Shown in pieces: positions 11,041-22,374 of a stretch of DNA of 64,000 bases. The notes under the pieces are model-generated. The model was not told where the DNA came from. It searched no databases and was given only the letters and a program-made list of their open reading frames with translations. Both the position numbers and the translations under genes were made by a program. Where the stretch lies: contig NC_133770.1 of assembly GCF_003597395.2 (NCBI RefSeq), forward strand, positions 2,445,332-2,509,331, given 5' to 3'. Numbering within the stretch: the stretch's first letter is position 1; each line of letters begins with the position of its first letter. The stretch is from Chelonoidis abingdonii (Eukaryota; Chordata; Testudines; Testudinidae).

Positions 11041-12179
11041 TGACTACCGCAGTCGGCGGATCGCACAAACTCGTTAAAATCGATGCGGGGAATTACCTTT
11101 GAAATTACTATTGTAGTTCGATATATCGCGTCTTCATCTAACACCGTGCTTTTATGATAACTTCCTCGATTCCCCATTTTAATATGTGACCCGCCGACTA
11201 ACTTTGCTCTCTGAATACTACACTACGAACTACTTTTCTTGTCGGTATAAATTAACAACCTCTCCCCCCCTCATGGTTCATTCTTTCTCAACCTTTCCCA
11301 AACCCAAATCGACCCGTTTGCGAACAAGTTTTTGCACCCCCACCGACTGAATCTTACGAGGAATAATCGAATGTCCAAGAGCCGATATCGAGCCTACAGC
11401 GGTGTTTCCGGAGATCCCTGGTTACACGTACAAGATAAAGACTTTTTTAAAACGACTTAAAATCCCTCTTCACTTTTTTAACGCGACTGGCATTTGATTA
11501 AGTAAAAAACTGCCTTTAATTTACATGTCACAGTCCTTGCTAACTTATGAGAGGATGCGATGTATTTTTTTATCGATGCCAGGTGTGACAGGGGAATCAA
11601 TCTAATCCTTCCGCATCTCAAATATCTCGTGACTATATTCTTAGGCTCGTCTACTCTCACTAGGTAGGACGGACAACTGTTATTTCCATGCGTCTGTTAC
11701 AATAACTCACTAAGGAATCGAATCCCCACCTTAGTGGTGGAGGATAAAGTATATCCCATGCCTAGTATCTTGGCAAGGCAACAGTTCACCGCCCCCACAA
11801 TGGAAACTCCTCTCTCCTAATTCAGGCCCGCCTTGCGCTCTCCGTGAAATTAGGCAACAATGGCGTAGAAAATTCAGCTGATGGAAGTAATCGCCCTGGA
11901 AACTGCCCTCTTGGAGTGAAATTAGCACCAAAGAGAGCCTCAGGAAGGGAAAGTTGGCCAGACCACATAAACTTATACTCGTTATGGCTTTCTGAGGAAC
12001 TCTTCCTTAACTGAGTGTTAGAGACTCTGCGTATCGCCCCAGGACCAACGCATCGCAGATAACAAGAAACTAAGCCATTGTCTGGGTTGTTCTTTCCTGT
12101 TCGTACGTCACCACCTGCCAGTGCAGATAATTCTATTTGAATTAAGAGGCAGCACCGGGGAAATGAGGGCGAACATAGG
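11041..12179. other. CpG-rich anomalous stretch, probably low-quality sequence
   Basis: No gene is visible. CpG dinucleotides are much more frequent (for example CGCAGTCGGCGGATCGC near 11048) than in the surrounding CpG-depleted DNA, without the GC content of a CpG island. Together with the error-rich copy that follows, this suggests uncorrected long-read sequence rather than a biological feature. Confidence 0.5.
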
Positions 12180-14120
12180 AGCGTAGAGCACGCGTGCATA
12201 TTAAGCAATAGGAATATTAGTACATTGGGCCCCATGTTTCTAGCTCCAATAGAGGCTTTCTTAACATCTGCCGAAATTGCACACTCCACAGCCAATTCTG
12301 CGCCTGTCTACAGCCTGTTGTTGAACTGCTCCTTGCTGCTGTCAAGTTGCTCAAGTATTGCTTCCATGATCGCCTCATGGCATTCCCAACTCGGCGGTTT
12401 ATGTGTGGTCTCCTCTAGCGATCAGAATCGTGGCATTTTCGATCTCTTCGCCTTATGGTGATCATTCGTGCGTCTGGGTGAAAAAAGAAAGGGGGTCACA
12501 CGAGCTATGCGGTTTCAACTGAACGACAGGCCGTCGGTCCAGAAAGATGCATTCATCGTTAGGGCACTTTCCTGTAGTCCGAGCCCCTGTCTGCTTAATT
12601 GTCCATTGAAATGCCCACACACGTGATCCTACACAGGGCACCTGGAGAACACCATGAGAGATGAAATTATCTCGCTCTCTGTGTTCTCGCATATATAATT
12701 GGTTCTTGGTGGCTAGGTTGGTCTTGGTGTAGCCATGAATTAGAATAGGTGTGTGTTGCCAAGATTCTATCACCCCATTCACAGCTCAGAGTGATAGCCC
12801 CTATTTGTTGCACATAAGGCGCATCCACATATCTCCACTTCACTATATGTCCGACAGCGTCGACGGTCTTTGGAGCAAGGGATGCGATTAAATGGCCCTG
12901 CACATGTTCTGCTCAATTACGAGTACACAACCAAGTCACCCTTTCCCACTCGGAAGACTGATCAGGTAGGCGGTCTTGGAGTTACGTCAGCTTCTACCTC
13001 AGTGTGATAGCCGAGTGTCTATGCTCTCTGTGACAAGGGCAGCTACTTCTTCTTCCATGTACCTTTTTACCGCTGGGATGGTGTGACACTCATTCACACA
13101 AGGTACCTTGAATTGTTGACTTTCCTTTTGCCAAAGGTTTTCTGTCACTTCTCGGTCTCCGAGACATGTGAACTCTCCGCATTGACTTGGTCCCACCACG
13201 TGCAGTGCCTTGATTTTTTGAGTCCAAAAGCAAGCTCGATATCCACTCTGAGTCAGTCACCCGTTAGAATGCTCCAGCATTCCTTCGAATTCGTAGGCAA
13301 GTGCTCATCGGTTGAGATCACGTGTCGCACTCCTTCTTGCTCCTTAGTAGTTTAGGAATCAATAGATCGATCATATTAGTGTTGAAGAGACCTCAGCGAG
13401 TCATCTAGTCCAACCCCCTGCTCAGCAGGATCATCCCCAGAACAGCTTTTATATGCACCAGTTCCCGAATGTGCCCCTCTCCGCACTGCATACTCCACTG
13501 CCACTTGTGAACGTTTGGTGAGAGCCAGCGCATTCTGGTTCGTTGGGATCCATACTGCGAGCCGGAAAGGCAGGGCAGGGCATGCAGTACAGCAACAACT
13601 GTTGAAAGATTGAGCCCCACATGCTAGAGGCAAAGGGCAGGGATTGCTGGGATGCGAGGCCAATGCCATCATGAGCGAGCAGTTGGGACAGGGACCCAGG
13701 ATGGTACCCTACGGACCCGTCTGGCCTTCCAAAGAAGGTCATTTGCTGCAAAAGAGACAGTAGGTGCTCTCGTGGGATAGCTGCCCAGAATATACAAGCA
13801 CTCCGATTTGTGCGCGCAAGTTCGGTCACAAGGTGAATACATTATTACCACATGACGCTGATGTGTCAGGGATGAACGACACAACATGGTTTTCCTCTTC
13901 GTTCTCTCTATGGATGCGGTGATTAACTGCCAGCACTTACTTTGCAAGTGTACATGTGCCCTTGTCCTGTGCAGTCTCCTACAAGGCAGCAACCGGTCTC
14001 TTCTTGTTGTTGAAAGAGCTAGCTTCATACGGGTAGTGTCCTAAACAGATAGCTTACGGGTTAATGTTTACTGTTTCCCTGTCTAACAGGAGTTAACACA
14101 TAGGGAATCGCAAACACCAC
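12180..14120. repeat. Error-rich second copy of the Harbinger segment 6376-8040
   Basis: The order of sequence is the same as 6376 onward: GAGCGTAGAGCACGCG, GAACTGCTCC(T/A)TGCTGCTGTC, GATGCGATTA...ATGGCCCTGCACATG, the CR1 tail insertion (13355-13440), the Harbinger terminus and the start of the LTR. Single-base insertions and substitutions occur every 10-15 bases. The nuclease pieces here are too broken to list as a separate gene. Because the nested CR1 is shared, this is a duplication of the finished locus or an assembly artefact, not an independent insertion. Confidence 0.8.
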
Positions 14121-15062
14121 GACCAGCTAGTATCCAATAACATGAATCATCCGCGCTTTTTTTCAAGCTGTGGTGAGGGAATGTTTGGGTCTGTAGTCTG
14201 TTGTCTGGCTCTCAGCTATGAGATGGGATCGTTTCTATCTCAGCTTCTAATCTTCAGTTTCCAATTGTAAGTACAAAAGGTAGATACAATTATCAGGCTT
14301 GTTATGTTTTTTGTATTGCGTCTAACATTTGTGTGTAGTCTTGCTGGAATGATTTTTTAATTGGATTAATCATTTTTGGAATTACAAGACCTGATTTTTT
14401 TTCATATTTTTTTCTTTTAAGCATAGCCCTGTGTATTGTCAACCTTGATGCAGAGATCATGTGTCATGTGATATTTTCTTTACTTTGTTTTTATTAAAAG
14501 TTTTTGCTTTTTAAGACCTGTTGATTTTTGTTTCTAGGTGTGGACCCATCCAGGCATAATTGGTTCAGGAGCAAAAGGGAAAAGACACGTGGGCGACGGT
14601 GCTCTAAGCGGACCTGCTCTATGTGGTTAACTTCTCCTAGTGGGAGGTTTCCCAGGGAGGGAAGAACTAGGGAGAGAGTTAGGACATTTTTCCGTTTCCT
14701 TGTCTTTTGAGTTCGTCTCTTCTTGCTGGAAAGAGAGGAGACATGTAATACTTGGTATTGTAGATGTGTAAAGAGTTTGCATTATCAGGTAACATCATCA
14801 GGTTAGCCAGAAGGGGAATGGGCTGGGAGGGGTAAAAGGAGGGGGAAATCGGTTTATTTCCCTTTGTTGTAAGATCGGGCATCTAGAGTCTGAGGGGTTC
14901 TCGGGACAGGTTTGGAGGAGGACCAGAGTGAGCCGAAACTGGGAAATTGGCTGGGTGGACAGCGTATCAGATCAGATCTAAGCTGGTAAAAGCTTAGAGG
15001 GTTCAGGCTAGCTTCTCAGGTTATGAACACTAAGGTTCAAATTTGAGTAGGAAAGCTATGAT
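14037..15062 (+). mobile_element. LTR-like element, nearly full length
   Basis: It starts TGTCCTAAACAGATAGC and ends near GAACACTAAGGTTCAAAT...GCTATGA, an imperfect inverse of the start (TGTCATAA versus TTATGACA in the family as I recall it). Inside are GTAAGTACAAAAGGTAG, AT-rich runs and a TATTAAAAG(T)TTTTGC tract typical of an R region. No coding sequence is seen. Superfamily (Gypsy or ERV) undetermined. Confidence 0.5.
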
Positions 15063-15116
15063 AGGGTGCTACCATAAAATATAATGAATAATCTTTAGCT
15101 GCCCTGTGCTGTCCTA

Positions 15117-15521
15117 ATGTGGTTTTCTAACTTAGGATGGAGTGGAAGTGAAGATGACCTCACAGTTGTACCAAGCAGCCATCCGCCTTCACAAGGGGAT
15201 GGAAACATTTATTACATCTTGACAGATGATTTTCCATATGCCAGCAAGCTCTTCCAACCCAGGAACATGTGCTTCCTTAGAGAGAGGACTTATCTGCACA
15301 GTACTGCCTGTGACAGGGCTCCCATTCACTACTTGAGGGTCACCATGCTAGATGACAATTTCATAGTCACTATCGATACAGAAATACTTCAGCCCATGAA
15401 TAAGGAGGAAGCTGCTTTCTCCCTGGCCACCAACACCCTCAGTGAGTGCTTGAACTGTTTCCTGGGCAGTCACAGACATAGCCTTGGAGAAGCAGTGAAG
15501 GCTACAGTGGACCAGTACTGA
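15117..15521 (+). pseudogene. Unrecognised exon-like ORF, frameshifted
   Basis: From about 15180 to the stop at 15519-15521 the frame reads as real protein with even amino-acid use (DDFPYASKLFQPRNMCFL, NKEEAAFSLATNTLSECLNC). Upstream, a different frame reads as protein from an acceptor-like TTTTCTAACTTAG ending at 15135 (DGVEVKMTSQLYQAAIRLHK) and stops at a TGA near 15219. The two halves join by one frameshift, so this looks like one host exon or processed gene with a lesion (or a sequencing error close to the poor-quality region). I do not recognise the family. Immediately downstream is a LINE fragment, so no 3' exon is visible. Confidence 0.4.
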
Positions 15522-15524
15522 AGT

Positions 15525-15770
15525 TAGGCTTACCGACCTGTAATTGCCAGGATCACCGTTGGAGCCTTTTTAAAAAATTGGTGCCACATTAGGTAGCCTC
15601 CAGTCATCTGGTACAGAAGCTGATGTAAATGATAGGTTACAGATGACAGTTAGTATTTCTGAAATTTCACATTTGAGTTCCTTCAGAACTCTTGGGTGAA
15701 TCCCATTTGGTCCTGATGACTTATTACTGTTTAATTTATCATTTGTTCCAAAACCTCCTCTAATCATAAG
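15525..15770 (-). mobile_element. CR1/L2-type LINE reverse-transcriptase fragment
   Basis: The minus strand encodes KSSGPNGIHPRVLKELKCEI then FTSASVPDDWRLPNVAPIF, continuing to GDPGNYR...SLTSV, the conserved N-terminal part of the CR1/L2 reverse transcriptase. It is truncated on both sides. Confidence 0.85.
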
Positions 15771-16010
15771 TGCTAACTCCATGGGTGCTCCGGAGCTGAA
15801 GCACAGATGGGGAAAAATTAGTGAGTGCTGAGCACCCACCGGCTGCCAAATTCCCCCTCTTCCTTCCTCCCACTATGCCTTTTGCCCACTGGTGGCCCTG
15901 CTTACCAACTCCTCTCCTGCCCTCCCAGTGCTTCACCTTTCTGAAATTAAATGCTGCCTTGGTGGGCTGCTCTGTTGTCGTCTCTCCCCTGCTCTGGATA
16001 TTAAATTTGA
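15771..16010 (-). mobile_element. Hybrid of a short repeat and a CR1 endonuclease fragment
   Basis: From about 15925 to 16010, CACCTTTCTGAAATTAAATG and the following bases match the minus-strand CR1 endonuclease/linker at 52585-52650. The part 15775-15925 carries GGTGCTGAGCACCCAC-like motifs common in reptilian hAT-like repeats. Confidence 0.5.
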
Positions 16011-17077
16011 CAGTGGTGTGCGAAATGAAGGACACAGTAGAAATTAGTGTTGATCCTAGTGACCAGCAAAGCCTGGAGCGATGCTGCCAATGCCTCCTGG
16101 AAGTGTTTAAATGTCAATGGGACAAAAGTAATCCCACCCAGAGACCACAACAAAGGACATCTGCTGGTGGAAGAAAAAAAATGAAAACAAATATGGGACT
16201 TTGGGATTACAGATGGGTGACAAATGCTAGTTTTAATTTTAGTTCTTTTCCCATCTGTAAACCTCCTTGTATTCATTTGTGGACTGACATCCCTAATCAG
16301 ACAGCACCAGGGGAAAACCCAATTCACTTTAGGCTGAAATAATCCATTTTACCCCCAGACACTGGGCAGGAAGGTCTGGGAGAGATTGTTTTGCAAATAG
16401 TAGCACCAGTAGGGGAATGGGAGGGTATCTTGCCCTGCAATTTGGAGGCCTTGGGTTCTCAAGAAATTTACAAAAGGGATATATTGGTAGCAATTGATAC
16501 TGGGGTAGGGGTTTCTAATAGCATAAAAGAGGAGGTGAGCTTGCACCTCCTGGTTTGCATTTTAATGGTGGTTTAAATGATTACCTTCTATGTGGTTTTG
16601 GGAATGTGCTACTGGGGGCGCGGAAATTCGGGGATTGTAGCTAAGACCTGGCCCGACATAAGTGATTAATATATGGAGGAAGGCCACATTTTTGAAGATA
16701 GGAGTAGGGAAGGAAATAAATTATTAGGTGGAAACCAGAATGTTGACGTTGAGTAAGATAAGTAAATAGGTCAGTAGGCAAAGACAGAATGTCTAAGCCA
16801 ATTAATATAAGAGGAAAAACACTTAAAAACTAATTACTCCGAATTAGATAATAAGGGACAAAGCATGTAGAGATGAGGTAAAGAGCAAGTTGAATTATCG
16901 TTAGTGTGTGGATGTACAGTGAAGGCAACAAGATGTGTAATGAATCTAAAAGGAGAAGAGTTTTGTGTAATTTTGAAATTATAGTATAGCCCATGAAAAT
17001 ATGTGTTTCTGCCATGTTACAGTTGTTAAAGGATGTAATTTTGATTATAAGTGCCTGAGTTTAAATATAATGAGTTA
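16011..17077. other. No gene recognised
   Basis: AT-rich sequence. A plus-strand frame at 16391-16576 is open but gives no family I can name. No terminal repeats found. Confidence 0.4.
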
Positions 17078-18240
17078 GGGTATGTCTACAGTACAAAATT
17101 AATTCAAGCTTATTTTATTCAAATTTTTGGAAGCAATTTTATACATCCAGTGTTGTGTGTCCCCACTAAAGCACGTGAATTCAGCGGAGTGCGTCCACAG
17201 TACCAAGGCTAGCATTGAATGACAGAGCAGTGCACTGTGGGAAGCTATCCCACAGTTCCCGCAGTCTCTGCCACCCATTGGAATTGCGGGTTAAGCGCCC
17301 AAGGGATGATGGGGCAAAAACATTCCTGTGGGTGTTTCTGGGTGTGTGCCGTCACTCGCTCCTCCCTCCGTGAAAGCTATAGCAGACGCCATACTACCAG
17401 CAGATGGTAGTCTCCTGGTACTATGAATCCACCTCGCATGTCCTCTTGTCTTTCTATCTACTCTTTCATCTAACCATTCCCCGCCATTTTTTGGCCATCA
17501 TAAACAGAGCTGCACAGCTTCTGCCACTTTTTCCATGTTGTTGCTCATGGGTTCCTGTGGAAGCTGCAGACGGAAACAATTCTCTGCTGTTTTTCAGCCA
17601 TCGTGAACAGAGCCACACAGCTTCCGCCACAAACTCTGCTCTCCTGCTCTTGCAGCTCTAACAAGTTTCCCGACTCTGTGAAAGCTACAGAAGACAACCA
17701 TTTACTGCCTTTTATCGGCCATCTTGAACCGAGTAGCTCGTTTCACGCTCTTTTTCCAGGATTACCTGTGCAGGCACCATAGCGCGGCAAGTATGGAGCC
17801 CGCTCAGATCTCTGCTGCAGTTTTGACCATTGTAAATACCTCATGCATTATCCAGCAGTATGTGCAGTACCTGCAAAACCGGGCAAGGAAGCGACAACAG
17901 TGCGATTACTATACTGATGAGGACATGGACACAGATGTTCCTAGAAGCATGGCATGTGGCGATTGGGAGATCATAGTAGCATTGGGCCAGGTTCATGCTG
18001 TGGAATTCCGATTCTGGGCCCGGGAAACAAGCACAGACTTGTGGGACCGCATAGTGTTGCAGGTCTGGGATGATTCCCAGTGGCTGCGAAACTTTTGAAT
18101 GCATAGGGCCATTTTCATGGAACTTTGTGACTTGCTGTCCCTTGCCATGAAGTGCAAAGACACCAAAATGAGAGCAGCTCTCACAGTTGAGAAGCAAGTG
18201 GCCATAGCGCTATGGAAGCTTGTAACGCCCGACAGCTACA
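17078..18240 (+). mobile_element. PIF/Harbinger 5' half, truncated by ERV-A
   Basis: A TTA target site (17075-17077) precedes GGGTATGTCTACAGTAC, a Harbinger terminal inverted repeat. A non-coding leader follows, then the N-terminal part of a HARBI1-like nuclease (17793 on). The element stops in the coding region just before the left end of ERV-A. The continuation was not found on the far side at 40213. Confidence 0.7.
17793..18235 (+). pseudogene. HARBI1-like nuclease, N-terminal fragment with one stop
   Basis: The ATG at 17793 opens MEPAQISAAVLTIVNTSCII, followed by an Arg/Lys-rich block and the helical LWDRIVLQVWDDSQWLRNF region. That region parallels HVWDDEKCLQNF at 7150-7120 on the minus strand, so the two Harbingers are related. 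A TGA at 18096-18098 interrupts. The same frame continues as MHRAIFMELCDLLSLAMKCK and LTVEKQVAIALWKL up to about 18230. The catalytic Asp/Asp/Glu region is absent. Confidence 0.75.
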
Positions 18241-19442
18241 TATAAAACACATATATATATTTGTGGAGATTAATAGAAGGAGAAGGCACTTGTCAGGGCC
18301 CTAGTGGGGCTCTGGGTGATTGCTACTTCCCACCACCCAACACAGATGTAATAAGGTTGAGTAGTGTTCGCAAAAGAGAAACTAAACAACTAATTATTCC
18401 TCAAGAAAGGTTTTTAATGACTTATGACTATAAAGGCAACACAGACAGAATGTGCCTAGTGACTTCACATGTATTGTAACCATTCCCAACCAACACAAAT
18501 TTATATGCAATACTGATACATTAATTAACTATAGTTTACTAATTTTAACCTTTCTATTAACTTATTTAACAACTTATAAACTTGTACTGGCTTTTATAAT
18601 AAACTGAATAACAACTTATCCTGAAGACAGCCACAGCGACATGCAAAGTGTTGAAGAAAAACATAGTTCTTTCTTTCTGGTTGGGTGCAGCAAAGTCAGA
18701 CACTTTATTCTCAAGCAACTGCATAGAGGGAGAGAGTGCGCTAGGACGCAGGGTTTCCCTCTCTTAGGCAAGTCTCTCTACAGGTAAACAGCATTTATAC
18801 CTTTTGTTACGTACAATAATAAGCAGCAGCTGCATTTTGTTTACACAGAGGCTATTTTGATATTTTATTTTTTTTACTTTTATTTACACGACAGTCTACA
18901 TTCCATATCTAACACAAGGTCGCAACAACTTTTTACACAGTTCTTTTTCATTCATCTTACACAGTCCTTAGTTTTGCAAATCTTGTGTTATTAGGGTTAC
19001 AGCTAGCCTGACTCTTGCTAACAGAGAATGTCATGCATTGAAATTCCCTTTAAATTCCTGTCAGTTTTTGCTCTGCTTCCACAAAAGCTATTATTGTTTA
19101 CAAACTACCAGCTTTACCAGTGCCGTACCCATCTTTAACAAGGAGCCACTCACTTGCTCCTCCAGCATCCCACAAACTGGTCCACTACTTTTGGCCAGCT
19201 GCTCTGCAGTATAGCTTCAGGCTTCCTCCACTAGTTAGCACATACTCAGCTCTCATGTCAGATTTCCAGGTCTTATATATTAGCTACCGAGTAGGAGAGC
19301 CCCAGTGCGCGTGCACCATTAGCCAAAGTGAGTTCAGCTCATAACCTGTAGTCTAAATTCGAATGGAAATAAAAAATCAGCTTTGATATTCCACACTGAA
19401 GAGCAGAATAGGTGGAACTGGTAATTCTTATTTCACGCAAGG

Positions 19443-19641
19443 CCCCCGACCACACCACACCCACACACACCACACCACACCACACCACACCACACCATCA
19501 CCACACCCACACCACACCACACCACACCACACCACACCACACCACACCACACCACACCACAAACCACATCCACACCACACCACACCACACCACACCACAC
19601 CACACCACCCACACCACCCACACCACACTACACCAAGCACA
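19443..19641. repeat. (ACCAC)n microsatellite, left arm
   Basis: About 200 bases of CACCACAC-type repeats with interruptions. Its mirror is at about 21140-21345. ORFs in it are trivial repeats. Confidence 0.95.
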
Positions 19642-20373
19642 AACACCTACCCCTAACCTCCTCAATTCACGGGAGTTTGACATGTCCCGGTGTTAGCAAT
19701 GCTACTTAGTTATGGTAAACCTTTATCCATAAAATAGTTTCATAGTTCCTCATTTACTTAATCAGAGTGACAACACTTATTCTCCGCGCCAGTAACAAAT
19801 GAAATTGGGAGATCCCACAGCTGTGAAGAAGTACCATTTTTAGGCTGCGGGGCTATTGCTAGCCCAGAGTGTGGTGTGCCATGCACACGATCAGCCTCTG
19901 AATTCTTTTTCCACACCACCATAATCACCACCAGATGTCAGGGTTAGAGCTCATCCTGACTTCTTACATTTATACAAGTACTTCCACCACCAGTGGACAT
20001 AACGTTTACAGAGCTTGAAGTCTGACAATCTCCTCTCCACCACAAAGTCTGCCCTCAGTCGGGTGGAGGACTGACCTTCCCCTGACACATCTTCCTGTCT
20101 TCTGGGTGGTGCCAGCCCCTTTATAGTCCTTCAACCCTCAGGACCCACAGGTGCAGCCAGTTCAGAGGCCAGGACCAGACTTCTCCCCAGCCCCAATCTA
20201 TTTCCGCTCATTGGGGCTGGCTGAGCAGGGCTAATTACGGTGCCTTGCACCAGCACCCTGCTACAGTCAGGCTGAAGCATTGTTAAGCCTTAAAACTTCA
20301 GAAGTTGTTAAGAAGTGCATTACAGTTAAATTCTGCAAGCATAAGGCATAATTTAGCTAGAAAGCTTTATAGA

Positions 20374-20398
20374 NNNNNNNNNNNNNNNNNNNNNNNNN
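20374..20398. other. Assembly gap (25 N)
   Basis: Exactly 25 undetermined bases at the centre of the palindrome. A fixed small size suggests a placeholder rather than a measured gap. Confidence 0.99.
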
Positions 20399-20518
20399 TC
20401 TATAAAGCTTTCTAGCTAAATTATGCTTATGCTTGCAGAAATTTAACTGTACATCGCATTCTTAACAACTTCTGGAAGTTTAAGGCTTTAACACATGCTT
20501 AGCCTGACTGACAGGTGT

Positions 20519-22336
20519 GCTGGTGCAAGGCACCGTAATTAGCCCTGCTCAGCCAGCCCCAATGAGCGGAAATAGATTGGGGCTGGGGAGAAGCTGGTGC
20601 CTGGCTCTGGAACTGGCTGCACCTGTGGGTCCTGAGGGTTGAAGGACTATAAAGGGCTGCGCAGCCAGCCCAGAAGACAGTGAAGATGGTCAGGGGAAGG
20701 TCAGTCTCCACGACTGAGGCAGACTTTGGTGTAGGAGGGAGATTGTCAGACCTTCAAGCTCTGTAAACGATATGTCCACTGGTGGTGGAAGTACTTGTTA
20801 GTAATGTAGCAGAAGTCAGGATAGCTCTAACCCTGACATTCTGAGTGTGTGAATTATGGTGAGTGTGAAAAAGAATTTCAGAGGCTGATCGTGTGCATGG
20901 CCACACCACACTCTGCGCTAAGCATATAGGCCACACGCAGCCTAAAATGGTTACTTTCACAGCGTGGGATCTCCCAATTTTCATTTGTTACTGGGCTGGG
21001 AGAATAAGTGTTTGTCACTCTGATTAAGTAAATGACGAACATTGGAAACTATTTTATGGATAAAGGTTTCACCATCACTAAGTAGCACTTGCTAGACCGG
21101 GACATGCTCAACTCCACGTGAATTGAGGAGGTTAGGGGTAGTGTGTGTTGTGCTTGGTGTAGTGTGGTGTGGGTGGTGTGGGTGGTTGTGGTGTGGTGTG
21201 GTGTGGTGTGGTGTGGTTGTTGGTGTGGTTGTGAGTGTGGTGTGGTGTGGTGTGGTGTGGTGTGGTGTGGTGTGGTGTGGTGTGGGTGTGGTGTGGTGTG
21301 GTGTGGTGTGGTGTGGTGTGGTGTGTGTGGGTGTGGTGTGGTGGGGGCCTTGCGTGAAATAGAATTACCAGTTCCACCTATTCCTCTCTTCAGTGTGGAA
21401 TATCAAGCTGATTTTTTATTTCCTTCAGAATTTAGCTACAGGTTACTGAGTGAACTCACTTTGGCTAATGGTGCACAGCGCACTGGGGCTCTCCTACTTG
21501 GTGAGTAATCATATAAGACTGGAAATACTGAGCTGAGAGCATGAGTATGTGCTAACTAGTGGGGGAGCCTGAAGCTATACTGCAGAGCAGCTGGCAGAGT
21601 GGAGCAGTTTGTGGGGATGCTGGAGGAGCAGAGTGAGTGGCTGATAGAGTGGAACAGTTCGTGGAGAAGGCGGAAGCAGAACCTCACGGAGAGGCAGGGC
21701 AGTTGGCCCCGGACCACGTAAGGTGCCCCTTTCTACCTAGGCTGGTGGGGGGGACCTCTGCAGATAGACTCTCAAACTTTGGGGCTGCACTGACCCGGGA
21801 CAGAGACTTCTGGGTTGCGGGACTTTTGGGTGATCTTTGGGTTGCTGGACTCTAGGGACATTTGGATTATTGGACTTTGGAGTCTTGGGATGATTTGGGG
21901 GTTGCTGGACTCAAGAGCCCAGGGAAAAGGACACGGCCCAATTTCCTGGGGTGGGTCTTTGCTCACAGTTTGGTCTATGAACTCTAGTTGAGGTGTTTTC
22001 CCAATTTAATGCTTGTTGTTTATCTCATGTAATTAAACCTTTTCTACTACACCGAGACTCTGTGCTTGCTAGAGGGGAAGTATTGCCTCTTTGCGGGGCC
22101 CAGGGGTGTGTGTAAGATTTCCCCAGGTCACTGGGTGGGGGCACAAGCTGGTTTTGCATTACATTGTAGGGAAGGGACCCTTATGTATCGAACCTGGCCC
22201 TTGCTGCTATCAATTCGGCCTGGCAGAAGGGTTACATGAATAAAGCCACGGGTGCTGCAGAAGGAGAAGCCTCTCTGTGCTTTATCGGGGCAGCAGAGAG
22301 CCTCAAGAAGAGGGGCGGGTAAAGGACCTTGTTACA
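20519..22336 (+). mobile_element. LTR-like insertion Y in the ERV-A 3' LTR, containing LTR X
   Basis: The interval starts TGACAGGTGTGC and ends CTTGTTACA, and is flanked by CTGAC on both sides (20514-20518, 22337-22341). In the intact ERV-A LTR at about 40168 the same site is unoccupied. Outside the X copy, Y is only about 390 bp, with a TATA-like CTATAAAGG near 20648 and AATAAAG at 22239, as in a short LTR. Confidence 0.6.
20805..22236 (+). mobile_element. LTR family X inside Y, with a GGTGT microsatellite
   Basis: It begins TGTAGCAGAAGTCAGG and ends GCAGAAGGGTTACA, the inverse of 3997-5275. It carries the (GGTGT)n tract at about 21140-21345. The X/Y junctions share an ATAAA-like motif, but sequence quality prevents a firm target-site call. 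Confidence 0.6.
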
Positions 22337-22374
22337 CTGACACTACTTGACAAGGCTTGTGCATGTTAATCACA

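Larger units (their letters stand above)
19144..21643. repeat. Large palindrome with about 1.23-kb arms around an assembly gap
   Basis: The left arm 19144-20373 is the reverse complement of 20399-21643 with scattered indels. It includes both simple-repeat tracts (ACCAC left, GGTGT right) and the segment with TCTATAAAGCTTTCTAGCT at the centre. The left outer edge breaks the LTR at 19143, whereas the right arm continues naturally, so the left arm is the suspect one. Confidence 0.85.
18262..22374 (-). mobile_element. ERV-A 3' LTR (left copy), interrupted
   Basis: 18262-19143 is nearly identical to 32759-32846 plus 38667-39482 of the right LTR. 20399-20518 matches 40076-40175, and 22342-22374 matches the LTR end. 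About 600 bp corresponding to 39483-40075 are missing, and 19144-20373 is an inverted copy of downstream sequence. The LTR also carries the insertion 20519-22336. Confidence 0.7.

Noticed and set aside
12225..13829. A second, independent Harbinger insertion
   Set aside because: It shares the nested CR1 tail and the downstream LTR start with 6376-8040, so it is a duplicate of the same locus, real or artefactual.
16391..16576. Retroviral protease-like ORF
   Set aside because: It contains an IDTG-like run by chance, but surrounding residues do not fit and no neighbouring retroviral motif was found.
19443..21345. Possible CRISPR-like or satellite array
   Set aside because: Direct simple repeats without spacers, in a eukaryotic context.
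19412..21508. ORFs of Thr/His or Cys/Val/Gly repeats
   Set aside because: Simple translations of the ACCAC/GGTGT microsatellite in all frames.
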